Source: Epiperipatus broadwayi
Lineage: Eukaryota > Onychophora > Udeonychophora > Euonychophora > Peripatidae
DNA length: 64,000 nt
Reading direction: 5' to 3'
NCBI GenBank assembly: GCA_028023455.1
Contig: JAQFVV010006847.1
Location: 188,001 to 252,000, forward strand
Shown: piece by piece, positions 1 to 11,404 of the stretch
Layout: every line of letters starts with the position of its first letter
Numbering within the stretch: position 1 is the first letter of the stretch
The notes under the pieces: model-generated
The model's database searches: none
What the model saw: only the letters and a program-made list of their open reading frames with translations
What the model was told of the DNA's origin: nothing
Made by a program: the position numbers and the translations under genes

Positions 1-1090
1 TTGCATTAACATGTCATACTAATCGATGATCACTTTCTGTGTTGAATTTACAAGGACATCTTAAAAAGTATCATTTCTGTTACTGAAAATATAATTCAAT
101 TCTGCTGGATTTTTTTTCTTCCATATCCATTTCTTGTTAACATTTTTTTCAAAAAAAGAATTCATAATATAAAGTTTTTGTTTTTCTGCAAACTTGACAA
201 GTTTATGTCTTCTCTCGTTTTTATTATCATAACCAAATTTACCTACACCACATTCATCTTTAATTTATTACCAATTCTAGCATTAATTTTTCTTATAACA
301 ATTTTAAGCAGTTGTTTGGCATGATCAAAAGCCTTTTGTACATCCATATAAAAATCTACTACTTCATGTCTATGAGAACTTGTTGGGGTATAAACCTGAA
401 TTATGTGCATTTGATATCTACTATTAAGTTGAATAACTTATCTTACTACTCTGTCCAATACCCTATCAATCCCCACAACGTTATTGTCCCACTTTTTATT
501 TATAATGAATCTTACTCCATATCTGTGCCTTTGTAATAGTGTACATGTCTACTTTTTATATTGTCTCCTCTTTTCTTTTAACTTCACAAAGTTGAATAAT
601 GTCTTATTTAATATGGGACAATTTTTTTCCTGCAATTTTCTTTTACTTGAAAGTGATCTGCAGTTATAAGTGCCTAAATAAAAAGTCGTCATCAAATAGC
701 AGCTTGTATATGCAATCAAGTGGTTCTTAGCATCCTCTGCAATTGTCCATCATCTGCTGCCTTAGTTGGTAACTTGACAGCCTCCTGGGAATAAGCACTG
801 TGAATTATTTTTGTCTGTCATGAAAAATTTTCATTCACACACATTTATTTGGCCTTATCAGGCCACTGAAAAGAAAGACCATGGCATTTCTTAATCTTAA
901 ACTCAGAGGCACAAAAGCCGATTATATTATTATGCTGGCTAATGTGTGTTGGTGAGCAGCCCGTTCATGTTTGTATCTACATGAATGGTCACATGATAAT
1001 AGCTGCAACAACAAGAGTATACAAAGTTAATATTAGAAATTTGCACTGCTCAGTTCTTTCAAGACCTTCAAGAGAAATCAAACAGTCTTC
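1..1090 (-). pseudogene. RTE-type LINE fragment, 5' UTR to endonuclease (copy 1)
   Basis: On the minus strand this aligns by eye with the 5' half of the RTE LINE at 23217-27250: the order of blocks is the same, for example the segment beginning at base 1 (compare 25291), the endonuclease-region block near 230-310 (compare 26401-26500) and the 5' UTR block near 940-1060 (compare 27080-27240). It would encode the AP-endonuclease part of an RTE ORF2, but stops and indels break every frame and no readable protein longer than a few tens of residues remains. The element continues out of the window to the left (its RT would lie there). Identification is by homology to the better copies in this window, so it is firm as a repeat copy and weak as a coding region. 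Confidence 0.75.
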
Positions 1091-1855
1091 CTTTACTTAA
1101 TATGTGTACAGACAACAATCTATAAATTTACTAATTATTCAATTACAGTTTTTTATTAAGACATCATTGCTACTTTCTTGACTTGGCAGTCTAAAAATAT
1201 AAATAGTTTAACTGCAATCAAATTGAAGCTTTTACATTTTTCTTTTTTTTTTGGAAAAATATGATATTAAACCAGGGTTCTATTTCATTTCCCATTTATA
1301 TATCTACAGCAAAAAAAATTTTTTTTTCAAACTATTATTACATTTCTGGATTAATCATTTTTATAAATATCATATTAACACTAAATAAGCAAACACAATT
1401 TATATGTCTGTAACTTTATTGTTCATAGATTTAATTGATTTTCAACTATGAAATTTTTTTTCTAAAATTTATACAAAAAAATTCAATCATGGGAACTTTA
1501 TACATACAATGAAACATGAACACAAGATGAATTACTTCAGATTTATTACTATTTATCTAATTACAACACTCAAATAGTTAAATATACTATTAATACATGA
1601 GTCCTTGCTGTTTTATATCGTAGGGCCTGATAAAACCATCATTTGGGATGACAGATTTGTATTTCTCATTTTTACAAGTGGGTAAATAGGCTACATGAAA
1701 AATGTGTTGCAACAGTATCTGGAATAAATATACTTAGTGCCTCATATATATAGATGATCAAATATTTTCAATCATTATCACTTAATCTATATAAATTTTG
1801 ACAAAATTTCCGATCTTTGTAGAAGTTAACATAATTACTTCTTTTTTATATATAA
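1091..1855. other. AT-rich sequence without recognised gene
   Basis: No open reading frame of note, no RNA gene and no repeat that I could match elsewhere in the window. It separates the RTE fragment from the LTR element and ends in a TA-rich stretch immediately before the LTR boundary. Confidence 0.6.
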
Positions 1856-3790
1856 TATAATGGTCAGATGGATCAAAGAGTCTTACCATATCTGTGCTAC
1901 AGGGTGCCACTAGGCTACTTGAACCTAAAAAATTTATAGAGTAGGCAGATATGCAAGTTAAGATCTGATTTTTTTACATATTTATTTTATTCCAACTGTC
2001 AGCCCATGCCACTAGCTCAGACAGATGCAGAAATTTATAAAATGTAAATTTTATTTAAAAATATTTTCAATATTATAAAAAAATAAAAGAAGCCACTGCC
2101 AGTAATAACACACACACAAACATTTATTAAACATATATGTAATTTAGTATTATTATTTTAGTCTAACTTTTACTTTAACATTTAATTTACATTTTTAACT
2201 TTTATTTTTAAAGTTCAGATAGATAAAATTAATATTTTATTAAAATGTCGAGTAGGAATCGACTACATAGATTGCATTTGAAAAGAAAATATTCTATCCC
2301 TTATTTAAAGTTTGCAGTCAAAATAATGTCAATCCATCTGATACATTGATGTATTCAATGCAGCATGAATACGACAGCACAAATACCATACTGTCAGGAA
2401 TGTACATCTGAACAGCATGGTTCTAGAAGACATTGACTCTCATCCAGTACAAGGAATACTACACCTGTCTGATGAGAACAATAAAAAAAACTCCATAGGA
2501 ATGGACTGCATTTTCTGTCTTACTATCCCATTCCATAGGCTAAAAAGGGGTGATCCAAGGAGCAGGGAATACCGTCTGTTTCCGATGGTTAGTGAGATAT
2601 GGGACTTATTTTTCCCAAGTGTGGCATATAATAGGATCCTGTGTGTAGCAAATCTCATGCTACACTTACTAATTACACCAATATATCCAAGTGATTAACC
2701 CAATTTAACTATGAAACAAATAACCCAAGATTAACCCTCCCTTGATTAATTAATATAACATTACAAATCTATGCAGCCATGCATGCCCAACTTAAATTTA
2801 ACATTTATATAATTTATTTTAAAAGAAAAAAAATCATAATAAAAACTCAAAAGAACAGAAAAAATAAATTAATGAAAATGATTTACAAAAATATAATAAT
2901 ACATTCAATAAAATAATTATTAATAACTGATTAAGTTTGGTCAGATAGGAATTTCTATTGCAATAATTTAAATACTGGGAATGTCTGTACTTAGTGTTCA
3001 TTAATTAACTAATGTTCTTATGGTTTTAACATACTGGAAAAGTTTCTTTTTTAGAATTAAAGTTCATTAGTTAGAGTTCTTACTCTTTTAAAAATCCATG
3101 CTTAACAGTTGCTTGCAATTTGGAGCCAGCATTAATTCCCATGATGTCCTGTGGTTCTCAATATAGGAAAATGATTGGTCATTCCTGTTTCTTTTCCTTT
3201 TTAAAAAACTGAAGGAATTGAAGAGTGCATCTTTTCTATCCCTTCTCTTTCAACTCTTTCCACACTAACACATCTCTCTCTATCACATCTCTATCCTCCT
3301 TTTTCATTTCCAAACTTTTTCTTTTATGGTAGACTTTTGAATCCAACAGGCATTATGTCATGATGATGATGATCTTTTTGTTGAGGTCCATTTACTGAGG
3401 GATTTCTTTTACTGGCTATTAGTTTCTATTGTTTTTTCTCTCCTATTTGACCTATACTTCTACATTTTGGAATGCCGAAGGGCTAGTTTACTTTTACTAA
3501 TTAAAATAATCATTTCCATTTTAAATAATAGAATTAATTAAATTATTATACATTCTTTTTATCTTTTTATCTTTCAATTTTTTTTCTTAATATTTAGTTT
3601 TAAAACTTTTTTTTTTTTTTTTTTAATTTCTTTTAATAATTTTTCATCTGTGTGATTTTATATATATAAAGTTTAAATGACTTTTAACTTTCAATTTTTT
3701 ATTTCTTAAAAAAGTTTTTATATGTGAACTTTTCTTTTTAATGTCTAAATTTTTAAAATAAATAATGTAACGGCATGTGTGCCCATTACA
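1856..3790 (-). repeat. 3' LTR of non-autonomous LTR retrotransposon (minus orientation)
   Basis: About 1.94 kb, flush homology to 4777-6299, with ends of the form TGTAA...TTATA (probably TTACA originally) when read on the minus strand. The minus-strand start is a small hairpin, TGTAATGGGCACACATGCC followed by its partner GTTACA. Relative to the other LTR it carries about 420 bp more, at roughly 3000-3430, so the other copy has a deletion there. Open frames inside (for example 2417-2698) are not conserved between copies and are not coding. The LTR assignment rests on the paired copies, the TG start and the PBS-like site next to the partner copy at 4777; no polypurine tract is evident next to 3790. 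Confidence 0.65.
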
Positions 3791-4776
3791 TATCAGTAAA
3801 CTTGCTTAAAAAAGATAAACAAAAAAATATTTTACTTAGGATGAGTAATTACGGTACATGATTAATGAAGATATTTACAAAGACATTCAGTTAATAATTT
3901 TTACAAAAAGACTATATATAAAAAAATGTTGACTATCATTTTCCTGTGAACCATCTATCCTCATGCTTTCATTTCCAGTACTTAAGATTTGCCCATATAT
4001 AAGTATTTGGGTTGGAAAGAATAAGTGATTCATTTTATTCTTTCATAAATACAATATCTTGTGTTGGGAATGAAAGCATTCATTTATTATTAACACTCAT
4101 AAAAAGAACATGCACAAAATCTTGAGAGGGCTGATGTTTAATGTATTACAATTTATAAAACATAGTGCTATAAAAATAAATGCTTATTTACATATGAACC
4201 ATCTTTGTTTACCCCTTCTCCCCCCAAGAAATCTATTTTCTCTATATTTAATTTCTAACAAATGGCATGACAAGCAAATTATTTATTTAAAGAGATTGCA
4301 TTGAAGTAAATATGTTTTAAGAGATAATAGTTTATACGTGTATATTTGGAGCACAATTATATATACCACAAACTTATTTATGACTGATTGAAATGCTTAA
4401 ACAGGGTTACACTGAAGTAAATTTCCAAAGGGCACTCATTGTAAGGTACAACATTTACCATCATAAACCTACATGGCTGTGCACACCTATACACATTATA
4501 TATATATATATTAAAAAACACACCTATACACATTATATATATATATATTAAAAAACAAATACTAATTGTAACCTTTTTGACTTTTTCATTTTAAAAAAAA
4601 TTACAAATTACAATTTAAAATTATTAATACTTTCTCATGTTTAATATATGTGCTATTACTTTCTGGCAGTGCTTTTATAAGATTTAAAGTATACGGTAGA
4701 TAAAAATATTTCATTAAAAAAAATTTACTCAGGGTAGTCATGGTTAAAGTGTAATGGTCCCATGTTGGACACCAAT
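3791..4776 (-). mobile_element. Internal region of non-autonomous LTR element, non-coding
   Basis: 986 bp between the two LTRs, with no gag, protease, RT or integrase frame, so the element would depend on proteins from elsewhere. Read on the minus strand it starts, directly after the LTR, with a primer-binding-site-like segment (TTGGTGTCCAACATGGGAC, complement of about 4757-4775) that resembles the TGGCGCCCAACGTGGGGC type of PBS. The same order (LTR end, TTGGCCCCCACATGGGGCG, interior, LTR start) recurs on the plus strand at 47744-48441. A block at about 3940-4100 is related to the repeats at 33510-33740. Confidence 0.55.
4483..4554. repeat. Two-copy ~36-bp tandem repeat ending in (TA)n
   Basis: The unit with ACACCTATACACATTATATA followed by TA dinucleotides and TTAAAAAAC occurs twice in succession. 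It lies in the interior of the LTR element and looks like replication slippage or local duplication. Confidence 0.85.
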
Positions 4777-6299
4777 TATAATGGTCAGATGGATCAGACA
4801 GTCTTACCATATCTGTGCTACAGGGTGCCACTAGGCTACTTGAACCTAGAAAATTTATAGAATAGGTAGATACGCAAGTTAAGATCTGATTTTTTTATAT
4901 ATTTATTTTATTCCGCCCATCAGCCCATGCCACTAGCTCAGTGAGATGCAGAGATTTATAAAATATAAATTCTTATTTAAAAATATTTTCAATATTAAAA
5001 AAAAAATAAAAGAATCTACTTCCAGTAATAACACACACAAACATTTATTAAACATATATGTAATTTAGAATTATTATTTTAGTCTAACTTGTACTTTAGC
5101 ATTTAATTACATTTTTAACTTTTATTTTTGAAGTTCGCACAGATGAATTTAATATTTTATTAAAATGTTGAGTATGAATAGACTATATAGATTGCATTTG
5201 AAAGGAAAATATTCTATCCCTTATTTAACCTTAGGCCAAAAGTTTGCAATCAAACCAAAGTCAATCCATCTGATACATCAATGTATTAAATGCACCGTGA
5301 ATATGACAGCACAAATACCATACTGTCAGGAATGTACATCTGAACAGCATGGTTATAGAAGACATTGACTCGCATCCAGTACAGGAATACTATATCTGTC
5401 TGGTGAGAAAAACAATAAAAAAAACTCCATAAGAAGGGACCACATTTTCTGTCTTACTATCCCATTCCATAGGCTAAAAAGGGTGATCAAAGGAGCAGGG
5501 AATACCGTCTGCTTCCGATGGTCAGTGAGATATGGGACTTATTTTGCCCAAGTGCAGCATATAATAGGATCCTGTGTGTAGCAAATCTCATGCTATATTT
5601 ACTAATTACACCAATATATCCAATCAATTAACCCAATTTATCTATGAAACAAATAACCCAAGATTAACCCTCCCTTGATTAATTAATATAATTTTACAAA
5701 TATATGCAGCCATGCATGCCCGACTTAAATTTAACATTTATATAATTTATTTTAAAAGAAAAAAAATTATAATAAAAACTCAAAAGAACAGAAAAAATAA
5801 ATTAATGAAAATGATTTTCAAAAAAACAATAATACATTCAATAAAATAATTATTAATAACTGATTAAGTTTGGTCAGATAGGAATTTCTATTGCAATAAT
5901 TTAAATACTGGGAAAGTTAATACTTAGTGTTCATTGTTTTTTCTCTCCTATCTGACCTTTACTTCTACATTTTGGAATGCCCAAGGGCTAGTTTACTTTT
6001 ACTAATTAAAATCATCATTTTCATTTTACACAATAGAATTAATTAAATTATTATACATTCTTTTTATCTTTAAATCTCACAAGTTTTTTTTCTTAACATT
6101 TAGTTTTAAAACTTTTTCTTTTTTTAATAAAGTTTTCTTTTAATAATTTTTTATCTGTGCGATTTTATATATGTATAAAGTTTAAATGACTTTTAACTTT
6201 CAATTTTTTATTTCTTAAAAAAGTTTTTATATGTAAACTTTTCTTTTTAATGTCTAAATTTTTAAAATAAATAATGTAACAGTGTGTGTGCCCATTACA
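4777..6299 (-). repeat. 5' LTR of non-autonomous LTR retrotransposon (minus orientation)
   Basis: About 1.52 kb, matching 1856-3790 over its whole length except for a ~420-bp internal deletion near 5935. Read on the minus strand it starts TGTAATGGGCACACAC at 6299 and ends in ...TGACCATTATA at 4777, where the PBS-like site follows at once. No convincing 5-bp TSD could be matched between the outer flanks at 1851-1855 and 6300-6304, so either the flanks have mutated or the outer ends differ slightly from my placement. Confidence 0.65.
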
Positions 6300-6689
6300 A
6301 TAGATTATCTGACTTGTATTTATTTCCATGATCTATCTATCAATATTATCAATTTTATAAGTTTCTCTTGTTTTTAGTAAGTTAATAATTTCTTATTTTA
6401 GCTTATAATATTTTAATAACTTTTTATTTTTTAATGAATTTGTCTAAATTTGACATTTTAATATTCACTTTTGCTATTCATCTTCATTTTAAATTTAATA
6501 TTTTTATTTAAAGAATAAATTATGAAAAAAAAACTTATATTTTAAGATAAAATGATATTCTTAATTCTAGACACCATCAGTTATTTTCAAAAATTATCTG
6601 TAAAAATTATTCTTTGACAATTAAAAATAATGAATTATTATCATCATTTAAAAATATCAAAGATTAATAATAAATATCCAGATGTAATA
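6300..6689. other. AT-rich sequence without recognised gene
   Basis: T-rich, low-complexity DNA between the LTR element and a palindromic PLE-like terminus. Nothing supportable was seen in it. Confidence 0.6.
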
Positions 6690-7010
6690 TATATGTATAT
6701 AGATAAAAGACATATTTTGTGGGATCTTCTGTGTTTAAATATTTTAAATATTGATATACCAATGTTTTTTATTTGGAAAGATTTTTTAAAAAACATTTTC
6801 AATTTAGCATTTTTGCTATTGGTGCAACATTAACGTTTTTTCAAATCAGTGATTGTAGCACCTCTACAACCATCTTTCTATATTTTATCACCCAGTAGAT
6901 GACTTGCATTTATCAAGTCGAAATGTCGGTATATCAATATTTAAAATATTTTAACATGGATGAACATGCAAAATATGTCTTTTATATATGCAACCCATGA
7001 AAATCATTGT
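6690..7010 (+). repeat. Palindromic PLE-like terminal element with hammerhead-like core
   Basis: Inverted arms lie at about 6690-6760 and 6931-6990: AATATTTTAAATATTGATAT near 6737 is the reverse complement of sequence starting at 6933, and the ATAAAAGACATATTTT block near 6701 recurs inverted near 6965. In the spacer just left of the right arm are GATGA, a stem CTTG/CAAG (about 6900-6917), then CGAAATGTC. That is the order of the second half of a hammerhead core. The right arm begins directly after the GTC that would be the cleavage triplet. The right side has about 30 bp of extra sequence before (TA)n that the left side lacks. I infer a PLE terminal repeat because the minus strand of the PLE fragment at 45315-46058 has the same order: GATGA-like box, stem, TCGAAA, TGT. 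Confidence 0.5.
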
Positions 7011-7096
7011 ATCAACATATATATATATTGTGCCGGATACTCAATCTATTCTGATACAGAGGGCGCCACCATGTGTCTGAAAAATTTGTACATATA

Positions 7097-7376
7097 ATGA
7101 AGTTGTGGAAAAATAAATATGAAAAGAGTGATTATACAGAAAGTGAATTATTGGTTTTTATGCTAGGTTTGGGAAAAGATAAGGGGGATTTAGATATAAA
7201 GGTTATAGAGTTGACAAAAATTATGTTGTGGAAATGGGATAGAGCAGATTATGGGTAAATTTAGAGTGGGGAATGTAAAAGAAAGTGCCTAACAGGTTTA
7301 TCTGGGCTTAATTGCTGAGATATTCTTGACTTCGTTTAAGGAGAAGCCATAATACATCACATCACATCATCACATA
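7097..7376 (+). pseudogene. 5'-truncated LINE copy, last ~54 codons of RT ORF plus 3' tail
   Basis: Near-identical to 11127-11404: both encode the carboxyl end of the LINE protein (ending DRADYG, stop at 7256-7258), followed by the same 3' UTR and a tail of CATCA repeats. I see only a few differences (for example AGTGCCT against AGTGGCT in the UTR). The 5' junction is at about 7096. It lies in the same orientation directly upstream of the long copy, the two separated only by CATCA and TA repeats. Confidence 0.85.
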
Positions 7377-7382
7377 TATATA

Positions 7383-7762
7383 TTGTAGCAGATAAAGTTA
7401 AAAAACAAGGTAGTAGAGATGTAAATGTTATGGTGGGGACTAATAATTTATTAGAATCATCAGAGAGAATAATGGATGAGTATGTAGATTTGATTAGGAA
7501 TTTGATTATGATTAAAGGAAGAGTAGGAATAGTTGGATTATTACCAAGGTTTGATAAGAGTTATTTGTTAGATAGGGCATGTTCTATAAATGAGAGATTG
7601 AAAAAATTGTGTGAGAGAAATAATGTTATGTTTGTGGATGTGTGGGATTGTTTTATTGGAAAGAGAGAGTTATATAGTAAAGATGGGTTGCATTTAGGAA
7701 AACAAGGAAGTGAAGTTTTAGGGAGTTTGATTTATAAAGAATTTTTTTCGGGAAACTTATAA
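7383..7762 (+). CDS. SGNH-hydrolase (esterase) C-terminal part of LINE ORF1, 5'-truncated
   Basis: In the frame of the ATG at 7430, open back to about 7384, the protein has a GTNNL box and, about 85 residues later, DGLHL. These correspond to block III (N) and block V (D-x-x-H) of SGNH/GDSL hydrolases. A GLLPRF segment and an FVDVWDCF strand lie between them in the expected order. Esterase domains of this kind are known in ORF1 of CR1-group LINEs, where they are thought to act in retroposition rather than metabolism. The amino part with the nucleophilic serine block is missing because the element is 5'-truncated at the (TA)n junction. It ends with TAA at 7760-7762, overlapping the next reading frame in the segment AAAGGGGG, so either two overlapping ORFs or a single-base slip separates it from the EN-RT ORF. 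Confidence 0.7.
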
Positions 7763-7856
7763 AGGGGGTGGGTTTTTAAATTGTAATATTATTAAAAAGA
7801 ATGGATGGAATATAAGAAGTAAGCAAAAGGAATTTGATTTTGATATAAATATAGAT

Positions 7857-10800
7857 ATGGAGAAGGAATGGGTTTGTAAAATTAATGGTAAGAAAGTAAT
7901 TTATAAATGTAATGGAGAAGAAAGAATTAAAAGAATTTATAAAAGAGTAGTTAGGAAAGAAGAAATTGTTAAAATTGGGTTTTTGAATATGCAAGGTGGT
8001 AGGAAACCAGAAAAGTGGATGGAATTAAATAAAACAATTGAAAATAAAGAGCTTGAGGTATTAGCAGTAGTGGAAACACATTTAAGAGAAGAAGAAGAAC
8101 CTATTTTGGAACAGTTGGTATGGCAGGGTATAAATAGAAAAGAAAAAGAAAAAAGAGGTGGTGGTATAGGTGTTATATCAAAAAAATATTTAAATATTGT
8201 TAAATGTCAAGAACACTTGTGGTTTGAAATAAGGTTGGGTAGACAAGAATAGATGGTGGCTATAGTTTATATAGCTATTGGAGATAGTCAAATTATATTG
8301 GAGTGGAATAGTAACATATACGAATGTTTAGTTAAGGATATACAAAGTTTTAAAGAAAAGGGGAAGAGAATAATGGTTATAGGGGATATGAATGGACATA
8401 TTGAAGAAATTGATGATGTAGATAATAAAAATGGACAGCTTTTGAAGAATTTTTGTCAGAAAGTGAATTTGAGTATTGAAAATTTATTAAATATTTATGA
8501 GGGACAATACACATGGTCCAGAAATAATATATTCCACACAATAGATTATGTATTGGTAGAGAAAGAGGGAATAAATAAAATACGGAAAATTAAGATATTT
8601 GATAATGAAGAAAAAGTATGCACTAGTGATCATAATTTCATTGTAATTGAAATGGTTAGTAATGTGATGGAGAATAGAAATAAAAGTAGAAATAATAGTG
8701 AAAGATGTGGATGGAGAGTAAGTGATAAGAATAAGTTGGAAGAGTATAAAATACAAGTTGAAGAAATAATGGAAGAGTGGGTTGGGGATGAGTATAAGGA
8801 TTGGTGTAAGGAAGTAGAAAAAGTTGCAAATAAGGTTTTAGGTGAGAATATTGAAAAGAATAAAAGTAATAAAAAAATTAAAATTAGTAAAAGTGTAAAA
8901 GAAAGGCAAGAAGCATGTAGAGAATATAAGTGTGCTATTAAGAATAAGGAAAGTGAAAAAGATATTAATGCTAAATGGGAAAAGTACTTAGAAAAGAAGA
9001 AGTTGGCTAAAATAGATATTTATAGAGAGAGAATGAAATTGAATAGGAAATTGTTGGAGGATATTAATAAAAGTGGAAGAGATGGAAGTAAAAAATTTTG
9101 GAATTATATTAAAAGGAGAAATGTAGGGGAGAGAGAGTTAGTATTACTAGATGATGAGGGAACTGAGTGTAGTTCTAGAGAAGATTTAGAGAGAATCTTA
9201 AATAGTTATGTAATGAATATAGAAAAGATGTTAGATGTGAATGATAGAATATTAGAAAATATGAAAGAATATAGTAATGGGAATATTAGTTTTTCAGAAA
9301 ATGAACTAAATGAGGTAGAAAAGAAATTGAAAAGTGGGAAGGCAAGAGGTTTAGATGGATGGGCAGCAGAGATGGTAATGAATTTAGGATATAGGGCAAA
9401 AGTAAAGTTATTATCCTGTTTTAATAAAATGGCACAGAATAGAGTTTTCCCAAGTAGTTGGAGTAATACAAGAGTAAGGTTATTATTTAAAGGAAAGGGT
9501 AAGGATCATAGAAAGTTGAATAATTATAGACTGATAGCGGTAACATCAGTTTTATATAAAATTTTCTCGTATATGGTGGCTAGTAAAGTTGTAAAATGGA
9601 TGGAAGGGAATAATGTAGTGGGTGAAATGCAAGGAGGTTTTAGATTAGATAGGCGTATAGGAGATAGTTTATTTGTAGTTACACAACTTATGGATATGAG
9701 TAGGAATGCAGATAAACAGTTATATATGAATTTTATAGATATAGAGAAGGCATATGATAGAGTAAATAGAAATAGATTATGGATAAGTTTAGCAAATTTG
9801 GGAATGGATGAAGCTTTAATAGATATTATTAAGAAATTATATGAAAATAATTATTATATATATATATATATATCAATTAGAGAATATAGAATCAATTAAA
9901 GTTAAAAATGGTGTGGGACTAAGGCAAGGATGCCCTATGTCACCTATTTTGTTTGTGTTGTATTTGAGTGAAATGGAAAGAGCAATAGAAAGATTAGGAA
10001 GAGGGATAGAGATACCGTTAATAGGTAGTAAGGGAGTATATATTTTGTCAGGTCTTTTTTTTTTGCAGATGATATATTTTTGTGTGCAGAAAAAAGAGAA
10101 GATATGGAAGTTATGTTGAGGACATGTGCAAGGGTGGGTAAAGAGATGGGGATTAAATTTAGTGAAGAAAAATCAAATATAATGATGGTTAATACTGAGG
10201 AAAGAGAAGATGTAGAATTTTTATTGGGAGATATTATGTTAAGTGTGGTGAATAGATATAGTTATTTGGGAATTATTTTAAGTAATCAGAAAAATTATTT
10301 GGATGAATGGGAGAAAAAATTGATAAATGAAGCAAAGAAAAGAAAGGGATTGATAAAGAAATTAACAGTATTTTCATATAATAAATATGATGTAGCTAGA
10401 ATTATATGGAAAGGAGTTGCAGTAGCAGGGTTAACATATGGTAATGATGCATTATATGTTAGTAAAAAGATATTAGATTATTTAGAAAAAGCTCAAAGGG
10501 AAGTAGGAAGACATGCATTGGATGCAGAAATATGGACAGCAAGGGAGGCAATTCAAGGAGAAATGGGATGGTCAAGTTTTCATATGAGAGATGCAAAAAG
10601 TAAAATGAAAATGTTTGGTAGATTGCAGTTTATGGATAATAAAAGAATAGCTAAAATAGTATTTAATTGGGTTATGAATAAAGGGCAGGTAACAAGATGG
10701 GTGAGAAAGGTAATGTGCTATGCAAAAGATTTGGATAAAGAATTTATATCAATATATTTGTACAAAAGATGGGATGATTGTGTTAAGAGGATTATTGAGT

Positions 10801-11288
10801 GTTATAGTAGTAAGGAATGGGATAAAAGAATAAATTTATTAATAAAGACTAGGGAGTTAGAGAGATGGAGAAATAGTATGGAGAGTAAAAAGAGTTTAAA
10901 TATATATAGAAATAAACAGAATATTAGGTGTGAGTTAATATATGATAATAGTAAAAAAAGTAGTTTATTGTTTAAGGCTCGAACGGGATCTTTAGCTACA
11001 AAAGAATATACATGTAAATGGAAAAATATGGGTGATTTATTTTGTAAATTATGTAAGGAAGGAATTGAAAATATTAGGCATTTGTTAATTGAATGTAAAT
11101 GTTTGAAAACAGAAAGGGTACATCTAATGAAGTTGTGGAAAAATAAATATGAAAAGAGTGATTATACAGAAAGTGAATTATTGGTTTTTATGCTAGGTTT
11201 GGGAAAAGATAAGGGGGATTTAGATATAAAGGTTATAGAGTTGACAAAAATTATGTTGTGGAAATGGGATAGAGCAGATTATGGGTAA
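7857..11288 (+). pseudogene. LINE ORF2: AP-endonuclease, reverse transcriptase, zinc knuckle (three lesions)
   Basis: The frame is open upstream of the ATG at 7857 to about 7758. Endonuclease motifs in order are FLNMQGG, VVETHL, GDMNGHI, TIDYVL and TSDHNFI. RT motifs are GLDGWAAEM, NYRLIAVTSVLYKIF, GEMQGGFR, FIDIEKAYDRV, GLRQGCPMSPILF and FADDIFLCAE. The end has a CX2C...HX4C knuckle (CKLC...HLLIEC, about 11043-11096). Lesions are an in-frame TAG at 8250-8252, a frameshift in (TA)n near 9855-9870 and a frameshift in a T run near 10057, just before FADD. All lie in homopolymer, dinucleotide or single-base contexts, so the copy is young. It would nick target DNA and prime reverse transcription there. 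Clade is not certain; the esterase upstream favours the CR1/L2 group. Confidence 0.85.
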
Positions 11289-11404
11289 ATTTAGAGTGGG
11301 GAATGTAAAAGAAAGTGGCTAACAGGTTTATCTGGGCTTAATTGCTGAGATATTCTTGACTTCGTTTAAGGAGAAGCCATAAAACATCACATCACATCAC
11401 ATCA
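11289..11404 (+). other. LINE 3' UTR with (CATCA)n tail
   Basis: Short 3' UTR after the LINE stop codon, ending in ACATCACATCACATCACATC. The same UTR and tail close the truncated copy at 7259-7376, which defines the 3' end of the family and shows that it ends in a microsatellite-like tail, not poly(A). Confidence 0.85.

Noticed and set aside
2417-2698. Overlapping open frames in the LTR
   Set aside because: They are not preserved in the other LTR copies at 4777-6299 and 13531-15564.
7073-7258. Separate small gene
   Set aside because: It is the same C-terminal stretch as the end of the LINE ORF at 11127-11288, i.e. a truncated LINE copy with a few upstream host codons.
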